The notes beneath the pieces are model-generated. The model had not been told where the DNA came from and ran no database searches. It saw nothing but the letters and a program-made list of their open reading frames with translations. 64,000 nucleotides of DNA. It comes from Owenia fusiformis. Taxonomy: Eukaryota; Annelida; Polychaeta; Sabellida; Oweniidae. Both the position numbers and the translations under genes were made by a program. The stretch is taken from the NCBI GenBank assembly GCA_903813345.2, contig CAIIXF020000005.1, positions 39,313,375 through 39,377,374 of the forward strand, written 5' to 3'. Below are positions 59,582-64,000 of the stretch, piece after piece (the first letter of the stretch is position 1; each line of letters starts with the position of its first letter).

Positions 59582-62500
59582 TTAGGGACATGCGAAGAAG
59601 ATCAGTTCATTGCTATCATATCCAGTTACACAGAATGCTCCGCCATCTGGACTCACAAATCGACCACCTTGGAGTTGCATATCCGGCACACACTCGTGGA
59701 ACTTGTGAGAGATCTGAAAAACAAAATTTTATTTGAATAAGCTGGCAATATATCATCACAGCAAAACACAACATTTCAAGCTATGACAAACTGGAGTACA
59801 TTATCACAATATTTTTAGTAAATAATTGTAACCATTAAAATGATACTGGCATATAATAGTAAGACAACAAGATTTGAAACCTAACAAATTATTTTAGTAA
59901 TTTACTGTTTATTAAAAGTCATGTACTATGGAAATAATAGGTAAGCAATGTGTAGGGGATGGATAGGGAATTACCAATTTTAAACTGGAGTAGAAATTAG
60001 CAATTCATGTGTTTTTCTCCTGTCCCATTCAACAGAATTATTTTCTTACTTTTGAACAACAATTCTGTGATCTAAATATTGGATACAGAAATTTATGTAA
60101 GAACAGGCAGGAAAAACAAACTTTATTCTTTATGGCAACGAAACACTTAAGAAAGAGCAAAACATTGATATTTTGAAGTTGAGTGCAGTGTTTATCAGGA
60201 ACTGTGTTGAGGGACCCCAGGCAGTCTAGTGACCTATTATGCTTAATAGTATCATTACTATCAGATCATTTGCAGACCTAGTTTTGTGAATCATCATCCT
60301 AAAAGTGGCTTATAATGTACCTTACAAAGACGCTAATGTATTTGTGTTTATTGTAATAATTTGAAATTAAGAAATACAATATAAAAAAAAAAAAAAAGTA
60401 GAAATTAGCAATGCTACACTGGAGAGGAAATTACCAATGTAAGAATGGAGAGGGAATTACCAATGTTACATTGGAGAGGGTAATACTAATGTTACAATGG
60501 AGAGTGAATTACCAATGTTACATTGGAGAGGGTAATACTAATGTTACAATGGAGAGTGAATTACCAATGTTACAATGGAGTGAATTACCAATGTTACATT
60601 GGAGTGAATTACCAATGTTACATTGGAGAGGGTAATACTAATGTTACAATGGAGAGTGAATTACCAATGTTACAATGGAGCGAATTACCAATGTTACAAT
60701 GGAGAGCGAATTACCAGTATTACACTGGAGGGGAACTTGCCTGTGTTACAACCTGGGGGTACTTACCTGTGGTACTTTGCCTGCAGAAAGCTGCCATACA
60801 CGAACAAAGGAATCTTCACTTGTACTTAGAGCCTACAAATATGCAATAGAATACACCACACATTAAAATCAAATAAGAGAGAGTGACAATTCTTTTGAAC
60901 ATAATAATCAAAACAATTATGCTAAGTATATAATGCACAGCTAGGTAATCTAGTAAAAGAACTAAAGGAATTTAAGTTATGACAAACTAAAGACAAAAGG
61001 CTGAGAAAATAACTTGAGATATTTGTGTACTTACTAAACCACAGTTTTTTGCTATATGTACTGATGTGACGAGTCTTGCATGTGCACTAGCTTCAGCTCC
61101 CATAATTCCAGTTGATGCACTGAAAACACGCAAGTGACCCGACCCATATCCTGCCAATATGCTGTCCTGCCAAATATCTAAGCTATTACAAGGGCTTCTG
61201 AAAAATTAGATACCATATTCAATGTTCTTCACATTCAACTTTCAAATCTGGTATGCTCACATTCTGTTACATTAACACATTTACTGGCATATTAATTTTC
61301 ATTTTTAAAACACTTATACAATATACATGTACTTAGAAATGACAACAAATAAGAAATAAGAAACTACAAATGTGCTCTAAGCCCCTGGAAGCCTTACCCT
61401 GAGCCGGATATGCGTCCTACTTCTTCAAACTCATTTGAGTCTCCACTGTATTCCCAAATGTTGATATTGCCCAAGTCATCACTACTGACTAGTTTATTGC
61501 CCTCAGAGGCCAGATCAGTGATCCCAGCTTTGTGGGCTGGAAAAAAGATAATGTTGTTTAATATTTAGGTGTTTAAATCTAGACAGTAGTGTCATTTTTT
61601 GCTTCATATCCTTTCATTCATGTGTCATATATTTATCAATTGCTTTGTCGACATTTCACCAAAAAACATTATACCCTGACAAAGTTAGATCAGAAGTAGT
61701 AAATCAATATCACCAAGCTACTGTCTTAAATAGAAAATCATTCAACACCTAGTATTTAGCTTGAAAAGCACAGAAAATACTCTGGTCATCTGTTAGAGTT
61801 AGTAAATGTTGAAAGTCCCAAAAATAACAATGATACCAGGCACATTACTGATGATAACTCAAGTGCATACAGAAAGATTACAAGTACATGTATGTATCAT
61901 TGCAGTCTAATGCTTAGCAAGAAAGCTACACAACCATACCTTTTATAGTCTCCATTAAGGTTATGTTTGTTCCACGGAATGGTAAATTGAACACAAGAAT
62001 CTTGCCTTGGTATGTCCCAACACAAAGAATATTATCTCCAACATTGCAGATTCCCCTGGCATATGTCGCTGAAATCAAACAACACTTTATGAAATAGCGT
62101 AACTAGGCCTAATTGTCAAAGTCAAAATCTAAAATTTCATTGTAAATACTTGTATATTATATTCATTGATATAAATAACTGGACTCATTGGCTACGATCA
62201 CTCATCCAGATATTGATATCAACTCATGGATAAAAATGATATCACTCAAAATCATAGGATATCCTATATCCTATACATATTTATGGAGTTATATTACTAA
62301 AATGACTATCAAATGTTTGTTTAAATTGTTATTCTGAGGTATTTTAAATACAGGGCCCTGGTTTACCTTCTGCAGTAGCATTTGTGTCAATGGCATACCA
62401 GAACAACATTACAGTACCATCAGCCTCAAATATCTAAAATAATACAATGAATATACATGTAGACATGTGAGCAATATATTTGTATTGCTCTGCAGTGGTA

Positions 62501-63036
62501 TTTGTGTCAATGGCATACCAGAACAACATTACAGTACCATCAGCCTCGAATATCTAAAATAATACAATGAATATACATGTAGACATGTGAGCAATATATT
62601 TGTATTGCTCTGCAGTGGTATTTGTGTCAATGGCATACCAGAACAACATTACAGTACCATCAGCCTTGAATATCTACAATAATACAATGAATATACATGT
62701 AGACATGTGAGCAATATATTTGTATTGCTCTCAGCACTTCTGAAAAGGTCATTAAGAGGTGGGGATAAAGGAATGAGATAGAGGGAGGTTGAGTGTCAAT
62801 AGTCCGCTTAAGAGAGAGGTTAATTGAAATGATAACCCTAATAAAAACAGACCTTTTACACTGGCTAATATCATGCTCATATTCATAAAGAATATTTTTG
62901 AGAGGATCTTAAAGTTATACTTTTAACAGAATAAACATATTTGAGAATGATCTTTTATAAGAGAATCTCTTACCTGAATACCCCTCTGTGAACATATCAC
63001 TAGAAGAGACCTTGATGGTAAATCTATTAGCTTGGC
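59582..63036 (-). CDS. WDR54: WDR54, WD-repeat protein (C-terminal part, 5' end beyond window)
   Basis: Seven exons on the minus strand join in phase to 252 residues plus TAA: 62974-63036, 62367-62433, 61940-62068, 61398-61536, 61035-61197, 60767-60832, 59582-59713. From memory of the family the match to vertebrate WDR54 (about 334 aa) is clear: SLLVICSQRGIQ, FWYAIDT, YARGICNVGDNILCVGTYQG, ILAGYGSGHLRVF, STSEDSFVRVWQLS and a C-terminal GGRFVSPDGGAFCVTGYDS. WD40 strands with GxGxG/W-type ends are visible; a beta-propeller scaffold is expected. WDR54 has been linked to cilia and to cytoplasmic signalling complexes, but its role is poorly known. The first ~100 residues lie past 64000. Exon 62367-62433 is the functional one of three tandem copies. 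Confidence 0.9.
60405..60735. repeat. ~25-bp minisatellite at the WDR54 splice-donor edge
   Basis: Units like AATTACCAATGTTACATTGGAGAG(GG) repeat about 12 times with variants. The array ends about 30 bp from the donor of exon 60767-60832. The units carry GGTAAT/ATTACC words. Coding frames through it are artefacts. Confidence 0.92.
62371..62730 (-). repeat. Triplicated WDR54 exon, 3 x 120 bp tandem array
   Basis: Three units (62371-62490, 62491-62610, 62611-62730) differ at only a few bases. Each holds the 63-67 nt exon coding IFEADGTVMLFWYAID and its acceptor. Only the lowest-coordinate copy keeps a GT donor (GAAG|GTAAAC at 62366); in the other two the exon runs into GCAGAGCAATAC with no donor. 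Copy 3 also changes Glu to Lys (IFKADG) and its acceptor reads TTGTAG. Confidence 0.93.
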
Positions 63037-63312
63037 CTACAAAGAAAAGTGATTACAAATGAAAAATCATACATGTACAGATGTACTGTCATTTTTCATG
63101 AATTTCTGAATGACACATTATAAATTAAGAATCATTGGGGGACTTTTTCTAATTATGAACATGTTTTTTCCTAAGCGAATATAACTCACAGGATCAATAG
63201 ACTGGCAAAATCAGAATTTCAATAAAATAAACAAAAATCAATTCAGTTTTGTATTTTCACCCGTGCATCCATCCGTGTAGATGGATCGTACTTTCGTGTC
63301 ATACCCTCAAAG

Positions 63313-63748
63313 TTATCCCGTGCCAGGACTATAGTCCTGAGAACGTCTCAATCTTTTGCCTGTATGATTACAACATGGGAGAATTTTCTACGCCTCTTAA
63401 ACTTAAGATACCTACTTCAATAGATTCCTGGGTATTTTAGCATTCTTTTCGTGTAGTTGAAACCACAATTATCTCGGTTTATCGGCAGAATGGGAACATT
63501 TTTATTTTTCATCGAGAGAGATTCTATCACTTTTCAAGATGGCGGCTGGATTTAAAAGGGGATTCCCCGTTTGACTGGCCCGGAAGTGGCCTGGTAGTAC
63601 AAATAAATGGAGGAATTTGATGGCTGAAATAAGTTCAATATTACTCGCAATATACTTGCGTGTAATATTGAACTTATTTCAGCCATGTTGTAATCGTACA
63701 GGCAAAAGATTGAGACGTTCTCAGGACTTTGGTCCTGGAACGGGATGA
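63313..63748. mobile_element. Foldback MITE, relative of the prominin intron-1 element
   Basis: Ends TTATCCCGTGCCAGGACTAT and its near complement, flanked by CCTCAAAG (63305-63312, 63749-63756). It shares termini and subterminal words (TTTGCCTGTA.GATTACAAC, GGGAGAATT.TCTACGCC) with 18328-19072. Inside is a perfect hairpin of about 24-bp arms (GAAATAAGTTCAATATTAC, about 63625-63685). Confidence 0.85.
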
Positions 63749-64000
63749 CCTCAAAGTACTAGTAAGTTTTAGGGTGAATATAACGTCTGTGTCGTTTCGT
63801 TTCAATTTGGGGTAGCTTCGACGTATGGGGTAACTTTGACACCTTGTTTATTTACTCGGTGGAAGCCATGTTATTCTTCTTGCACATATCAAAATCTCAT
63901 AAGATTTTTATTCTACATCAACATGATTATTATTATCTCATGATATTATTTTTGAAATCAAACATGGCAGAAATTCTAATCTCGTCGAAGTTACCTGGCC

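Noticed and set aside
60411-60866. ORFs with ELPMLQWS repeats
   Set aside because: Frames through the ~25-bp minisatellite beside the WDR54 exon, wrong strand for the gene.

Overview
This is a stretch of an AT-rich animal nuclear genome. Its genes are split by long introns with ordinary GT-AG splice sites, and it is loaded with transposons, inverted-repeat elements and minisatellites. The gene content (prominin, U2AF2, WDR54), a DIRS/Ngaro-type retroelement, an APE-type LINE and many MITE/foldback elements suggest a marine invertebrate. A mollusc or another lophotrochozoan is plausible, but the sequence does not settle the phylum.

Layout: (1) 1-6366, + strand: the 3' part of a gene for a serine/proline-rich, SH3-binding, tyrosine-motif protein (6 exons seen; the start is upstream of the window). 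(2) 6907-13817: a decayed tyrosine-recombinase retrotransposon with the split direct-repeat order A1-(internal)-B1-A2-B2. It carries remnants of an SGNH hydrolase, a gag-like ORF, RT, RNase H and YR. (3) about 13935-14985: a 22-23 bp minisatellite; then a quiet spacer with one TA-flanked MITE. (4) 17901-38185, + strand: a complete prominin gene. Its 19 coding exons join in phase to 880 codons with signal peptide and five membrane spans. Intron 8 holds a 7.3-kb giant foldback whose arms are tandem ~366-bp units, with several other elements nested inside. (5) 41259-55376, - strand: a complete U2AF2 gene (11 coding exons, 428 codons). One of its exons was hit by a full-length LINE (46528-52719) with both ORFs open, flanked by a 183-bp perfect target-site duplication. 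The duplication leaves one intact exon and one truncated exon copy. Intron 2 carries an 8-bp-TSD hAT MITE with promoter-like NRF1/ETS motifs. (6) 59582-63036, - strand: the 3' seven exons of WDR54. One exon lies in a 3 x 120-bp tandem array, and an upstream intron holds a foldback MITE of the same family as one in prominin intron 1.

The host genes are not functionally linked: a membrane-protrusion protein, a splicing factor, a WD40 protein and a signalling adaptor. The striking biology is in the mobile elements: a YR element preserving its recombination core in three places, a LINE insertion into a coding exon that its own long target duplication may have made harmless, a giant tandem-armed foldback, and a group of nested elements sharing a CCAAT-box plus terminal-hairpin design.
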